Position numbers and translations under genes: made by a program. 64,000 nt of DNA. Source: Erinaceus europaeus (lineage: Eukaryota > Chordata > Mammalia > Eulipotyphla > Erinaceidae). The stretch covers positions 33,720,361 to 33,784,360 of the forward strand of contig NC_080171.1 in the NCBI RefSeq assembly GCF_950295315.1, given 5' to 3'. Of the stretch, positions 32,216-43,475 are shown in pieces. Each line of letters begins with the position of its first letter. The first letter of the stretch is position 1. The notes below the pieces were generated by a model. It was not told the DNA's origin and made no database searches. It was given only the letters and a program-made list of their open reading frames with translations.

Positions 32216-32525
32216 TGGCTGGGCAGTAGCTCAGTGGGCTAAGCACACATGGCACAAAGTGCAAGGACTGGCATAGGGATCCCTGTTAGAGCCCCTGGCT
32301 CCCCACCTGCAGGGGGGTCGCTTCACAGATGGTGAAGGAAGTCTGAAGGTGTCTGTCTTTCTCTCCCCCTCTCTGTCTTCCCCTCCTCTCTCGATTTCTC
32401 TCTCTTCTATCCAACAACAACGATATAAAGGGGCAACAAAAGGGGAGAGAAATGACCTCCAGGAGTAGTTGATTCATAGTAGAGGCACCAAGCCCCAGCA
32501 ATAATCTTGGAGGCAAAAATAAATT
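32216..32525 (+). mobile_element. SINE-A, sense, with 3' module
   Basis: GGGCAGTAGCTCAGTGGGCT, CTATCCAACAACAACG, AGTAGTTGATTCATAGTAG and CTTGGAGGCAAAAATAAA. Confidence 0.9.
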
Positions 32526-32627
32526 AATTAAATAATGAGTTAATTAATACATTAAAAGAAAATAAATTTTAAAGTTGGAAGGAGCAATCCTAAATCTAAG
32601 GGTTGAGGAGAACAATGGATTATCTTT

Positions 32628-32900
32628 TTAAAAATTTTTTTTAATACTTATTTACTTATTCCCTTTTTTTGCCCTTATTGTTTTATTATTGTTGCTGTTA
32701 TTGATGTCATCATTGTTGGATAGGACAGAGAGAAATGGAAAGAGGAGGGAAAGACAGAGGGGGGAGAGAAAGACAGACACCTGCAGACCTGCTTCATCCC
32801 CTGCAGGTGGGGATCCGGGGCCTCAAACCAGGATCCTCATGCTGGTCCTTGCGCTTTGCGCCACGTGCACTTAACCCGCTGTGCTACAACCCAACTCCCT
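32628..32900 (-). mobile_element. SINE-A, antisense
   Basis: TTGGATAGGACAGAGAG, CCTGCAGACCTGCTTCATCC, with a small internal deletion in the GTGAAGCGACTC region. Perfect 16-bp TSD ACAATGGATTATCTTT at 32612-32627 and 32901-32916. Confidence 0.94.
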
Positions 32901-32979
32901 ACAATGGATTATCTTTAGCTGAGCAGAGAACAGTCTTTAAAGACCAGATAGTGTCCACTACCCAGAATTTAAATCTTTT

Positions 32980-33056
32980 TTGAATTTAGTTTATTATTTT
33001 AATGAGAAAGTGTAGATACAGAGGGAATAATACAGATAAAGGGAGAGAGATACATA
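32980..33056 (-). mobile_element. SINE-C tail fragment, antisense
   Basis: TTTATTATTTTAATGAGAAA then AGATACAGAGGGAATAAT; only the 3' part, cut off by the AT repeat. Confidence 0.5.
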
Positions 33057-33060
33057 TATA

Positions 33061-33122
<62 letters not shown>
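33057..33122 (+). repeat. (AT)n microsatellite
   Basis: About 31 AT units with one TTTATA interruption near 33060; fully self-complementary. Confidence 0.97.
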
Positions 33123-33123
<1 letters not shown>

Positions 33124-33600
33124 CACTGACAAAACCATAGGATAAGAGGGGTACAACTCCACACAGTTCCCACCTCCAGAACTTCATATTCCATCCCTTC
33201 CCTTGATAGTTTTCCTATTCCAATGGCCCAAGGTCACTGTAGGATGCAGAAGGTGGAAAGTTCGACTTCTGTAATTGCTTCTCCGCTGAACATGGGCATT
33301 GACAGGTTGATCCATACTCCCAGCCTGCCTCTCTCGTTCCCTAGTAGGGCAGGGTTCTGGGGAAGTGAAGCTCCAGGACACATTGGTGGGGTTATCTATC
33401 CAGGGAAGTCTGGTTGGCATCATGCTAGCATCTAGAACCTGGTGGCTGAAAAGAGAGTTAACATATAAAGCCAAACAAGTTGTTGACTAATCATGAATCT
33501 AAAGGCTGGAGTAGTGTAGATGAAGAATTGAGGGGTATCCATTTTGTAGATAGCTAGTAGGCATATTTTAGTTATATTCCAAAAGGTCTGTGGCTATATT
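33122..33600 (-). mobile_element. L1 3'-UTR-type repeat, antisense, unit 1
   Basis: CCATAGGATAAGAGGGGTAC, CTTCTGTAATTGCTTCTCC, GACACATTGGTGGGGTTATC and TTGACTAATCATGAATC. Confidence 0.72.
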
Positions 33601-33605
33601 AGTGT

Positions 33606-34126
33606 TGTTTTTTTTTTCTTTATTTTTTTTTACAATTCCCACCGCCCAATCTCCATATCCCACCCCCTCCCCCGATAGCTTTCCCATTCTCTATCCCTCT
33701 GGGAGCATGGACCCAGGGTCATTGTGGGTTGCAGAAGGTAGAAGGTCTGGCTTCTGTAATTGCTTCCCCGCTGAACATGGGCGTTGACTGGTCGGTCCAT
33801 ACTCCCCGTCTGCCTCTCTCTTTCCCTAGTAGGGTGGGTCTCTGGGGAAGCTGAGCTCCAGGACACATTGGTGGGGTCTTCAATCCAGGGAAGTCTGGCC
33901 GGCATCCTGATGACACCTGGAACCTGGTGACTGAAAAGAGAGTTAACATACAAAGCCAAACAAATTGTTGAGCAATCATGGACCCAAAGCTTGGAAAAGT
34001 GGAGAGGAAGTATTAGGGAGGTACTCACTGCAAACTCTAGTGTACTTCTGCTTTCTTACTTTGGTGCCATACTCCAAACTCAGTCAATTTCTGCTTTGCG
34101 TTTCTACTTCTTTTTTTTTTTTTTTT
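33606..34126 (-). mobile_element. L1 3'-UTR-type repeat, antisense, unit 2
   Basis: T-rich start, then ACAATTCCCACCGCCCAATC, GGGAGCATGGACCCAGGGTC and GACACATTGGTGGGGTCTTC. A second copy of the same module as unit 1, very close to 40.59-41.06 kb. Confidence 0.75.
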
Positions 34127-34127
34127 A

Positions 34128-35040
34128 CATGCATAACATTCCCCAGATTCCCATTTAACAATACAACCCCCACTATTTCATTCATCATTTTTCATAGACC
34201 TGTATTCTCCCCACCCACCCACCCACCCCAGAGTCTTTTTTTTCCTTTAGCCTGAAATCTGATATGCAGGTGGATCCTAGTTATAGTCTGTGGAGATGAT
34301 GTCATGGCTGAAAAAAAAGACCAGAAAGCTGGATCAGGGAAGAGAGTAGCTCCTTAATATGGGAAAGGTGCATAAATATTGTTGACTATAAATCCCATCG
34401 ATTTGATGTGATCTGGGGCCCATATTCAGCTTAGGAGCCTATGTGACCTCTGCATCCCTGTAGATCTGAGCTCACATTCTGTGGTCATCAGTAGGAACAT
34501 TCCAAGCTGCCCCAATATCAGGACCCATCTCCCTCAGGTGTAGCATAGAGCATGTTGTCCAGCCTCCCTTTGGAGGATGGAACATTCTCTACCATTATTG
34601 ATCCAAGTTAAGGGCAACGTTCTGTAGGGGTCCACAAAGGGGTCTGTTTTGTTGTTCCTGATAGAGATGACCAGTAACAATGGAGAGAGGGATTTATTTG
34701 AGTTCTAGCCTCATCATGTCTGTTTAAGAATCTCAGGACTCCCCGACTAGGACCCCAGCTGATGGGATGGCCAGATAGTGACTAAAGAGTCATCATTAAA
34801 GTATGCCAGTCTCTTGCCCTTATTCAACTTTTGCAGTCCTTGCTTTGAAAATGATAGCTTTGGAGTGAGTGAGGGAAGTGTAATAGGAAATAGTTGGGGA
34901 GGGTATCTAAGTGTAAGTAGACACAATTTCATTATGAACTTCATACTGACTCACTGTAGACTATTGTGTACTTTTGCTTTCAGGTATATATTTTGTCCTA
35001 ATTTATGGATACATGTGAACATATGCCCAGTATTCTTAGG
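34128..35040 (-). mobile_element. L1 3'-UTR-type repeat, antisense, unit 3
   Basis: ACATGCATAACATTCCCCAG at the left is the complement of the common L1 3' terminus. It continues with GACATCATCTCC-type text on the - strand and GAGCTCACATTCTGTGGTC, then TTATGGATACATGTGAAC near 35005. It holds the uninterrupted version (34755-34800) of the site where copy 1 of the Jockey-like element sits at 5.26 kb. Confidence 0.68.
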
Positions 35041-35049
35041 AAGAGTAAG

Positions 35050-35220
35050 GGCTGTTATTATCCACATTGGACAGAGGTAGCCATAGAAACTTGGAGAAAT
35101 AACTTACCTAAGGTCATACTCTCACTCATAACAAGACATAGACTTGACCCCTGGTCACCTGATTTCACAACAAACACACTCAAGTGCTTGGGTGACAGTT
35201 CTCCCCACCAGATCTTGAAC
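35050..35220 (+). mobile_element. MIR fragment, sense
   Basis: GGCTGTTATTATCCACATTG, GAGAAATAACTTACCTAAGG and TAGACTTGACCCCTGG follow the MIR 3' half. Confidence 0.6.
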
Positions 35221-36415
35221 TGGTCCAGTCAGAAATAACATGTTCCCTGGTCTGTTGAAAAGGGAAAGAAGCATAGTGACATTTACATAGAGATAATCTT
35301 ATTAAGGAATGACTCTTTATGGGATTATGGCTAAGTTTTAAAAATACATTCTGTCCTTTATTTTATGATGTTGGAGATAGATGGTTTCTTCACAACACTC
35401 CACTTACAAAACAAAATAAAAATCCAGAAAGTTGGCATTTGACGTCAATTCTTTAATTTAGAAAACTCATTTTCATGCCCAGAAACTCAAAATCTAAAAT
35501 TTACTATGGGTGAAAAAAATACCTCCTTCCTTCCATGTAAGGCGCATGATTATTTTCTATTGTCCACATGCTGAGCCACTGTCATCAAGAACTTTCTGCT
35601 TTTCATTGTCTGGTTTTTTAAGAGCTCCCACCTCACACCCAAAATGAGGACTCTCATTTCTTAAATGCATTTATATTTATAGGAGGAGAGTGAGTGAATA
35701 GATAATATAATAGCTTTCTTCTGCTGTGGTTTCCATAAGAATGTAAGAGCTCAGTCTTTTCTTATCATAACTGGCTGGAAACATTCCATATCAGAGATGT
35801 CAAGTCATAACAGTGTAAAGGGGGAAAAGCCTATTTTACTCTCAGCACTCCACAGTTCTTCTGTAGAAAAGGCATTTTTAAAAGCTGTTTGCAATATCCT
35901 CCATTAATTTCCTCTGGTAAGATATCTCACACAAAAGGGTCTTATAAATGGATTAAATGTGGCTGGGTACAAAAGTACAGTAAGTCCTCTGTCAGATAAT
36001 CTTGAGGGTGAATGCCAACCTCAAACAGGGGTTTCCTTCATAAGGATTCCTTGCAAATAGCTGACTTGAAATTTTGTGACCAATAATAACCTCCTTAAAA
36101 AATAAACCCACTTATGCCATCTGCTCAACAGTGCCCTATAAATTATACCAGGAATGCATGGCTTTTCTACTCTGGCAAATGTCTTTCCAGTTGATGAAAG
36201 GATAAACAAGAGGGCAAGTACTTGCTCCTCCAATTCCACCACTTTGCACTACCATTGTTTGGCCTCTGCCATTCACAGCATCTTCTTCAGCAAGCAAAAG
36301 TTGGGGATGGGAAAGAGTATTTCCAAGACCACTTGAACTAAGGTTGAAGGGGGTCTAGTTGGAAGGAACAGGCTGAAAAACTAGGGGTAAAACAACTGAA
36401 GAAGGAGTTGGATGG
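35221..36415. other. Unique sequence
   Basis: About 1.2 kb, no gene or repeat recognised. Confidence 0.5.
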
Positions 36416-36610
36416 GGCCAGGTGGTGACACATCTGATTAAGAGCCATATCATAGTGCACAAGGACCTGAGTTCCAGCCCCTGGTCCCCACCTGCAGGGG
36501 GAAAGCTTCACAAGTGGTGAAGCATGGCTGCACGTGTCTCTCTGTCTTTTCCTCTATCTCCCCATCTCCCCCTCCCCTCTCAATTTCTCTGTCTTTATCC
36601 AATAATAAAA
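36416..36610 (+). mobile_element. SINE-B, sense
   Basis: GGGGCCAGGTGGTGACACAT, CCCACCTGCAGGGGGAAAGC and TTTATCCAATAATAAAA. Confidence 0.88.
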
Positions 36611-36665
36611 CTATGGAAGAAGAAGTAGATGGGTATGATAAAGGCTTTTAAATAGTAAGCCCCCG

Positions 36666-37002
36666 TGGACCTTGAAAATTTCATGTTAAGTGAAATAAGT
36701 CAGAAACAGAAGGATGAATATGGGATGATCTCACTCTCAGGCAGAAGTTGAAAAAAAAAGATCAGAAGAGAAAATACAAGTAGAACCTGAACTGAAATTG
36801 GCGTATTGCACCAAAGTAAAAGATTCTGGGGTGGGGGGGTAGAATACAGGTCCAAAAAGGATGACAGACGACCTAGTGGGGGTTGTATTGTTATATGGAA
36901 AACTGAGAAATGTTATACATGTACAAACTACTGTGTTTACTGTCAAATGTAAAACATTAATTACCCAATAAAGAAATTTAATAAATAAATAAATAAATAA
37001 AT
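36666..37002 (+). mobile_element. L1, sense, strongly 5'-truncated
   Basis: GTTAAGTGAAATAAGTCAGA, GATCTCACTCTCAGGCAG and ATTACCCAATAAAGAAATT, with an (AAAT)n tail. A perfect 16-bp TSD AAATAGTAAGCCCCCG lies at 36650-36665 and 37003-37018, so this is one clean insertion of about 337 bp. Confidence 0.93.
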
Positions 37003-37018
37003 AAATAGTAAGCCCCCG

Positions 37019-37150
37019 GTTGGTCCCCACCTGTAGGGGCGAAGCTTTCAGGCAGTGAAATAGTGCTTCCAGTGTCTCTCTCCCTCTCTACCTTTCCCTT
37101 TTCTCTAGATTTCTCTCTGTCCCTATTAAATAAATAAATAAATAAATATT
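37019..37150 (+). mobile_element. SINE-B 3' part, sense
   Basis: GGTCCCCACCTGTAGGGGCG, CAGGCAGTGAAATAGTGC and TTAAATAAATAAATAAATA. Its missing head may have been lost before the L1 entered alongside. Confidence 0.75.
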
Positions 37151-37738
37151 AATAGTATTTTTCATATCTGACAGGTATGTATTAAATATAATTAATTGAG
37201 TTAGTATGGTTTTTTTAGTTAGGCAGGTCCAAGAGGGGAGAGTTAGACTTGCAGAATGAGAGTCAGCCTCTCACCAAACTCCCATCCACTGAGGTGTGGC
37301 CTAACTCAGTTGTTACTGAAAATACCACAGAAACTGTCCACATGTAAGCAGTGGCTTCATTAACTCACTCACCCAGCTGAGTGAAGCGGCATGGTAGATG
37401 TGAAACTTTCATGGTCTCACATTTTCCTCTCAGTGGGTAAGCTCCACGGGAGGTGTGAGAAGATGTTCATTTCCACCCAATATACCTCATAAGTAAAGGT
37501 TTCTTATGAACGGTGAAGTGGGCAAGTGCAAGAAGGAACAAAAAGGAACTGCAGTGTGGAAAGCCCAGAGATGTCTTTGCAGCAAGATTAGTCTCTGTAA
37601 AGCGAAAATCCCTTCAAACTTGACAGAATCTGCTTCAGCCACCCCCTAGATCCTAATGAGAAATAATTTCATCCCAGTACTTAATTTAACTGCCCTGGCT
37701 TAAATCCCAGAGTTACATAGCCCTATTTTACCTACCTA
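37151..37738. other. Unique sequence
   Basis: No gene or repeat recognised. Confidence 0.5.
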
Positions 37739-37790
37739 GAAAAATAAAATAAAATAAAATAAAATAAATAAATAAATAAATAAATAAATA
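37739..37790 (+). repeat. (AAAAT)n/(AAAT)n A-rich repeat
   Basis: Five AAAAT units grading into AAAT units, just upstream of a SINE-B. Confidence 0.9.
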
Positions 37791-37792
37791 AG

Positions 37793-38000
37793 GGCCAAGT
37801 GGTGGCACACACCTGGTTAAGCACACACACTATAGTGTTCAAGGAACCAGGTTCAAGCCCCTGGTCCCTACCTGCAGGGAGAAAGTTTCGCAAGTGGTGA
37901 AGTAGAGCTGCAGGTGTCTATATTACTCTCCCCTTCTCTACTCCCCTCCCCTCTCAATTTCTCCCTGTCTCTGCATCTATCCAATAATAAATAGGCAAAA
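37793..38000 (+). mobile_element. SINE-B, sense
   Basis: GGCCAAGTGGTGGCACACAC, ACCAGGTTCAAGCCCCTGG and CTATCCAATAATAAATA. Confidence 0.88.
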
Positions 38001-38023
38001 TATAATTTAAAAACAAATAATTT

Positions 38024-38160
38024 TGGGCTGGGGAGATAGTTAATGGTTTTGCAAAGTGACTTTCATATCTAAGGCATCAAAGGTCCCAGATTCAGTTCCA
38101 GAGCCATAAATCAGAGCTAAACAGTGCCTTAATAAATAAAAAAATAATAACAATAAATTA
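38024..38160 (+). mobile_element. SINE-C, sense
   Basis: GGGGAGATAGTTAATGGTTT, AAGGTCCCAGATTCAGTTCC and AATCAGAGCTAAACAGTGCC. Confidence 0.8.
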
Positions 38161-38303
38161 TTTAATTTAAAGAAGAAGAGAGGTGACTTAAATTTAAAGA
38201 AAAGTCTCTTGTACTTAAACCAAACAAGCACATTGGACATCAGCTAAGCCAAGGTTTCCCTCAAGGAAAAGTGCAAGCAAGCTCACTTGAAAATTGAGTC
38301 TTC

Positions 38304-38551
38304 CAGGCTGGGAGTATGGATCGACCTGTCAACGCCCATGTTCAGCAGGGAAGCAATTACAGAAGCCAGACCTTCCACCTTCTGCATCCCATAATGATGC
38401 TGGGTCCATAAAGAATAGGAAAGCTATCAGGGGAGGAAATGGGATACTGAGTTTTGGTGGTGGGAATTCTGTGGTATTGTACTCCTCTTATTATATGGTC
38501 TTGTCAATGTTTCCATTTTTTAAATAAAATTATTTTTAAAAAATTTAAAAA
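38304..38551 (+). mobile_element. L1 3'-end insertion, sense, 5'-truncated
   Basis: GGGAGTATGGATCGACCTGT, AGCAATTACAGAAGCCAGAC and GTACTCCTCTTATTATATGG, then an A-rich tail. TSD GAAAATTRAGTCTTC at 38289-38303 and 38552-38566. This sense copy with a tail shows the antisense units at 4.6, 33 and 40.6 kb are LINE 3' ends. Confidence 0.88.
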
Positions 38552-38685
38552 GAAAATTAAGTCTTCATTACATACCCAGTCAACCTTGAGAAGGCCACTC
38601 TCCATTAGTTTCTAAGTTATCAAAAAAAGGATATTCCACTGCTGGTTCCTGATGGTTGCATTCTCTCTGAGATCAAAGCTTTCAG

Positions 38686-39844
<1,159 letters not shown>

Positions 39845-40185
39845 GTATACATAGCTACCTATTGCTGCATAACGAATGACTCCACAACTAGCAACATAAA
39901 AGCAACAAACATTTATTATCTCATCATTTCTCATGACTCAGGAATAGAGAAAAGGCTTAACTGGGTGGTTCTAGATCTGACTGACTCACAAGGCTACAAA
40001 TCAAGGTGCTGCTGGAAATGCAGATGATTTAGGATCCAACTCTGGGCAGGATCCATTTACAGTTCTCCATACAATCTTGCCTTTAGGCTTCTCCAAGTGG
40101 TAACTCATTCTCCAGGGCCTCCTGAGCAGGATTGCCAGACCTGGGGGTGGTAGGGAGGTGGGGGCATGGTAAAGAGACAGAAGGA
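39845..40185 (-). mobile_element. MLT1-like MaLR LTR fragment, antisense
   Basis: CCTATTGCTGCATAACGAAT, AAACATTTATTATCTCATC, GACTCACAAGGCTACAAATC and TCCAAGTGGTAACTC follow the complement of the ancient MLT1 LTR 3' half, as I recall it. Confidence 0.7.
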
Positions 40186-40194
40186 GGGAAGGAT

Positions 40195-40385
40195 GACACT
40201 TGTTTTTATTTTTTGGACAGAAATATAAACAACTGAGAGGAAAGGTGAAGACAGAGACAGACACCTGCAGCACTGCTCCACCACTCACGAAGCTTCCTTC
40301 CGGCAGGTGGGGGGACCAGGGGCTTGAACCTGAGTCCTTGCATATATACACTCTACCAGGAGCACCTACACCACCCAAGCACAAA
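40195..40385 (-). mobile_element. SINE-B, antisense
   Basis: ACACCTGCAGCACTGCTCC, GGGGCTTGAACCTGAGTCC and CACCTACACCACCCAAGC. Confidence 0.83.
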
Positions 40386-40549
40386 TGACATTTTTTTAAA
40401 CACCGTCTTGCATTTCATATCCTATCACATCTGCTGTTGAGCCAGTCAATAAGATGAACCCGCACTCAGGAGGAGAACATGCAGGTTCTGAAGACCAACA
40501 GTTGGGAAACATTAGAAGTTTCTTTGTTTTTTGTTTTTTTTTTTTCTGG

Positions 40550-41640
40550 AAAGTCTTTTTTTAATTTATTTTGTATTTAAGAAAGGATAAATTAACAAAA
40601 TCATAGGGTAGGAGGGGTACAACTCCACACAATTCCCACCACCCAATCTCCATATCCCGTCCCCTCCCCCGATAGCTTTCCCATTCTCCATACCTCTGGG
40701 AGCATGGACCCTGGGTCATTGTGGGTTGCAGAAGGTAGAAGGTCTGGCTTCTGTAATTGCTTCCCCACTGAACATGGACGTTGACTGGTCGGTCCATACT
40801 CCCAGTCTGCCTCTCTCTTTCCCTAGTAGGGTGGGTCTCTGGGGAAGCAGAGCTCCAGGACACATTGGTGGGGTCTTCAGTTCAGAGAAGCCTGGCCGGC
40901 ATCCTGATGACATCTGGAACCTGGTGGCTGAAAAGAGAGTTAACATACAAAGCCAAACAAATTGTTGAGCAATCATGGACCCAAAGGTTGGAATAGTGGA
41001 GAGGAAGTGTTGGGGGGGGGGGTACTCACTGCAAACTCTAGTGTACTTCTGCTTTCAGGTATATATTTTGCACTTGTTTATGGATACATGTGAACATATG
41101 CTCTCTCTCACAGAACCTGGTGTATATCTAGGTTTTGGGACTTTGTTAGAAAGTGATCCACCTGGGATGGAATTAGAGAATGCTATGAAAGGAAAGATCT
41201 CACCCGAGTAATGAAGCTGAAGGGTTGTCATTCCACACACAGTCTGAGCTGAAGCATGTTGAGGTGGCAATCGCGTTGATTAGGTTGCAGTTGGCTGATG
41301 CAATATTATTTGATATGGATTGGGAGAGGCATGTGGGAAAGTGGGCCCTATCCTAAGGTTCCAGGACTGGGGGAAATATAGGCTCTATAGTGGAGATGTG
41401 AGGTTCCTGCTGTCTTAGGGTTCATAAAGACAATGGATAGTTAATGTTATCATCACATTATTTGGTAATTGGGTTAACTTTGAAAAGTCCTTTTGTTAGG
41501 GTTTGCTGTATAGTACCCAGTATCTTGTAAATAGCTGTGCCACTGGTTGCCTCTGATCTACTTGGTCTAGGCTTTTGAGAGAGTCTGCATATCAAATACA
41601 CAGCCTATATATTAAGAAGACTCAGTCTGTGTTTTAAAAA
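40550..41640 (-). mobile_element. L1 3'-UTR-type repeat, antisense, longest continuous copy
   Basis: TTAACAAAATCATAGGGTAG, GGGAGCATGGACCCTGGGTC, GACACATTGGTGGGGTCTTC, GTTGAGCAATCATGGACCC and TTATGGATACATGTGAAC occur in the same order as at 33.6 and 35.0 kb. Text beyond about 41110 is assigned by continuity only. Confidence 0.65.
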
Positions 41641-41664
41641 CTTTGAGACATACAATTAATTTTC

Positions 41665-41850
41665 CCCTCTCATTAATTAACTAGTGATTTATATGACTAC
41701 ACTTTACTAGGAGTGTACATAAACACCATTCCCACCACCAAAAGACTGTGTCCCATCCCACCCACCCACCCCCAACCCCCACCTGCCCAGGAAGCCACAT
41801 GTCTACCCCTCACCACAGGGTTTTTACTTTGGTGCCCTATAGAAGTCTCT
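41665..41850 (-). mobile_element. L1 3'-end-like fragment, antisense
   Basis: AACACCATTCCCACCACCA, GACTGTGTCCCATCCC and TTTTTACTTTGGTGCCC resemble the segment at 13.64 kb. Confidence 0.5.
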
Positions 41851-41851
41851 T

Positions 41852-42130
41852 TAGAGGGAGCTGGGCAGTGGCTCAGTGAGTTAAATGCACATGGCACAAA
41901 GCACAAGGACAGGCATAAGAATCCTGGTTCAAATCCCCGGCTCCCCACCTGAAGAGAGTTCACTTCACAGGTGGTGAAGCAGATCTGCAGGTGTCTATCT
42001 TTCTCTCCCCTCTCTGTCTTCCCCTCCTCTCTCAATTTCACTCTGTCCTATCTAACAACAACGACAGCAATAGTGACAAAAACAACAACGATAAACAACA
42101 AGGGCAACAAAAGGGAAAAAATAATAATAA
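41852..42130 (+). mobile_element. SINE-A, sense (first of two at one site)
   Basis: GGGCAGTGGCTCAGTGAGTT, CCTGGTTCAAATCCCC, ATCTAACAACAACGACAG. Bounded by AGAAGTCTCTT at 41841-41851 and 42131-42141. Confidence 0.9.
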
Positions 42131-42141
42131 AGAAGTCTCTT

Positions 42142-42481
42142 GGGAGTTGGGCAGTAGCGCAGCGGGTTAAGCACACTTGGCGCAAAGCCAGGACCTGCAT
42201 AAGGATCCCGGTTCGAGCCCCCGGCTCCCTACCTGCAGGGGAGTAGCTTCACAGATGGTGAAGCAGGTCTGCAGATGTCTATCTTTCTCTCCCCCTCTCT
42301 GTCTTCCCCTCCTCTCTTCATTTCTCTCTGTCCTATCCAACAACAATGACATCAATGACAATGATAATAATAACCACAACAATGATAAAGCATAAACAAC
42401 AAAAGGGGAAAAAATAGCCTCTAGGAGCAGTGAACTCATAGTGCAGGCACTGAGCCCCAGCAATAACCCTGGAGGCAAAAA
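42142..42481 (+). mobile_element. SINE-A, sense, with 3' module (second at the same site)
   Basis: GGGCAGTAGCGCAGCGGGTT, CCCGGTTCGAGCCCCC, GCAGTGAACTCATAGTGCAG, A tail. The right flank AAAGTCTCTTTAGAGA (from 42483) repeats the target sequence again. Confidence 0.93.
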
Positions 42482-42594
42482 AAAAGTCTCTTTAGAGACT
42501 ATCTACAACATGTCAACAGGTCCAACATTCTAGACACAAAGACTGATATTCATGGATGCAGCAGATACAAGGAAGGTCTAATAAGACAGAAACA

Positions 42595-42745
42595 GGGTGG
42601 TGGCTTGCATGTTAGAGTACACATATTACATTACACATGTAGAAGAACCTGAGTTCAAACCTCTAGTCCCCACCTTCAGAAGGGAAGTTTCACAAGTTAT
42701 GGAACAGCACTGTGCCTCTCTCTGTCTCTTATCTTTTATCAAAAA
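42595..42745 (+). mobile_element. SINE-B, sense, degraded
   Basis: GGGTGGTGGCTTGCATGTTA, CCTGAGTTCAAACCTCTAG and GGGAAGTTTCACAAGTTATG. Confidence 0.72.
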
Positions 42746-42839
42746 GAAAGGGGAAAAGTGATGAAAGAGAAAGGCTCAGGAATGGTCAAAAAAGGAGAAT
42801 TTAATTTCACTTGGAAAAATGCTGTAAAACAGCAAAATT

Positions 42840-43042
42840 TGAGGAATAGGAGATAATGTAGCAGTAGAATCACACCTTACTAACATGAAGCCTTGGGTTT
42901 AATTCCCTACAACATATGGGAGCACCATGGAGACAATTGAAGGAATCTCTGTGAATGATGGAGCAGTACTTTGGTTTCTTTCCCTTCTCCCCTTGTCTGT
43001 CTCACCCATATCTCCCCCCACCCCCTAAGTATATAAAATAAA
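42840..43042 (+). mobile_element. SINE-F-like, sense
   Basis: AGGAGATAATGTAGCAG, CCTTGGGTTTAATTCCC, GAGCACCATGGAGAC, and an AAATAAAAG end. Confidence 0.5.
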
Positions 43043-43117
43043 AGAGTTGGACTAAGGAGGCTGCCCTAAAGTATCATACAGGCACAAGGCCTTCTGTTCA
43101 TTCTTGGATGCTACACT

Positions 43118-43190
43118 GAAAGAGAGAGAGAGGGAGAGGGAGAGGGAGAGGGAGAGGGAGAGGGAGAGGGAGGAGAGAGGAGAGAATCTT
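43118..43190 (+). repeat. (GAGAGG)n purine repeat
   Basis: GA dinucleotides, then seven or so GGGAGA hexamers, then mixed GA-rich sequence. Confidence 0.93.
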
Positions 43191-43317
43191 AGAAAACAGG
43201 AAAGAAGGAAAGAAAGAAGAAAAGGAGGAAGACTTGAGCTAGGTACCAAATAGAGCTTCAAAAAGGCATTTCAGGCAACAAAACAGAGTAAGTGGTGTTA
43301 ATCAAACATCAAAATAG

Positions 43318-43475
43318 TCAGGAGAATTTATTAAACTAGTTGGTTGGGTTGTCCCCATTTCAACAGTTTTTAATTCAGTAGAGAGTGGGAGTCCTGGGAC
43401 TTCCTGAGAATTCCCAATCCTAGGGAATTGTTAGTGCTTTTGATCCAGGGACCACCCTTTGAAATCCATCTCACA
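43318..43475 (+). mobile_element. MER5A-like DNA transposon
   Basis: TTTTTAATTCAGTAGAGAG, CTGGGACTTCCTGAGAATT and GATCCAGGGACCACCCTTTG follow the MER5A 3' two thirds. Confidence 0.68.
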
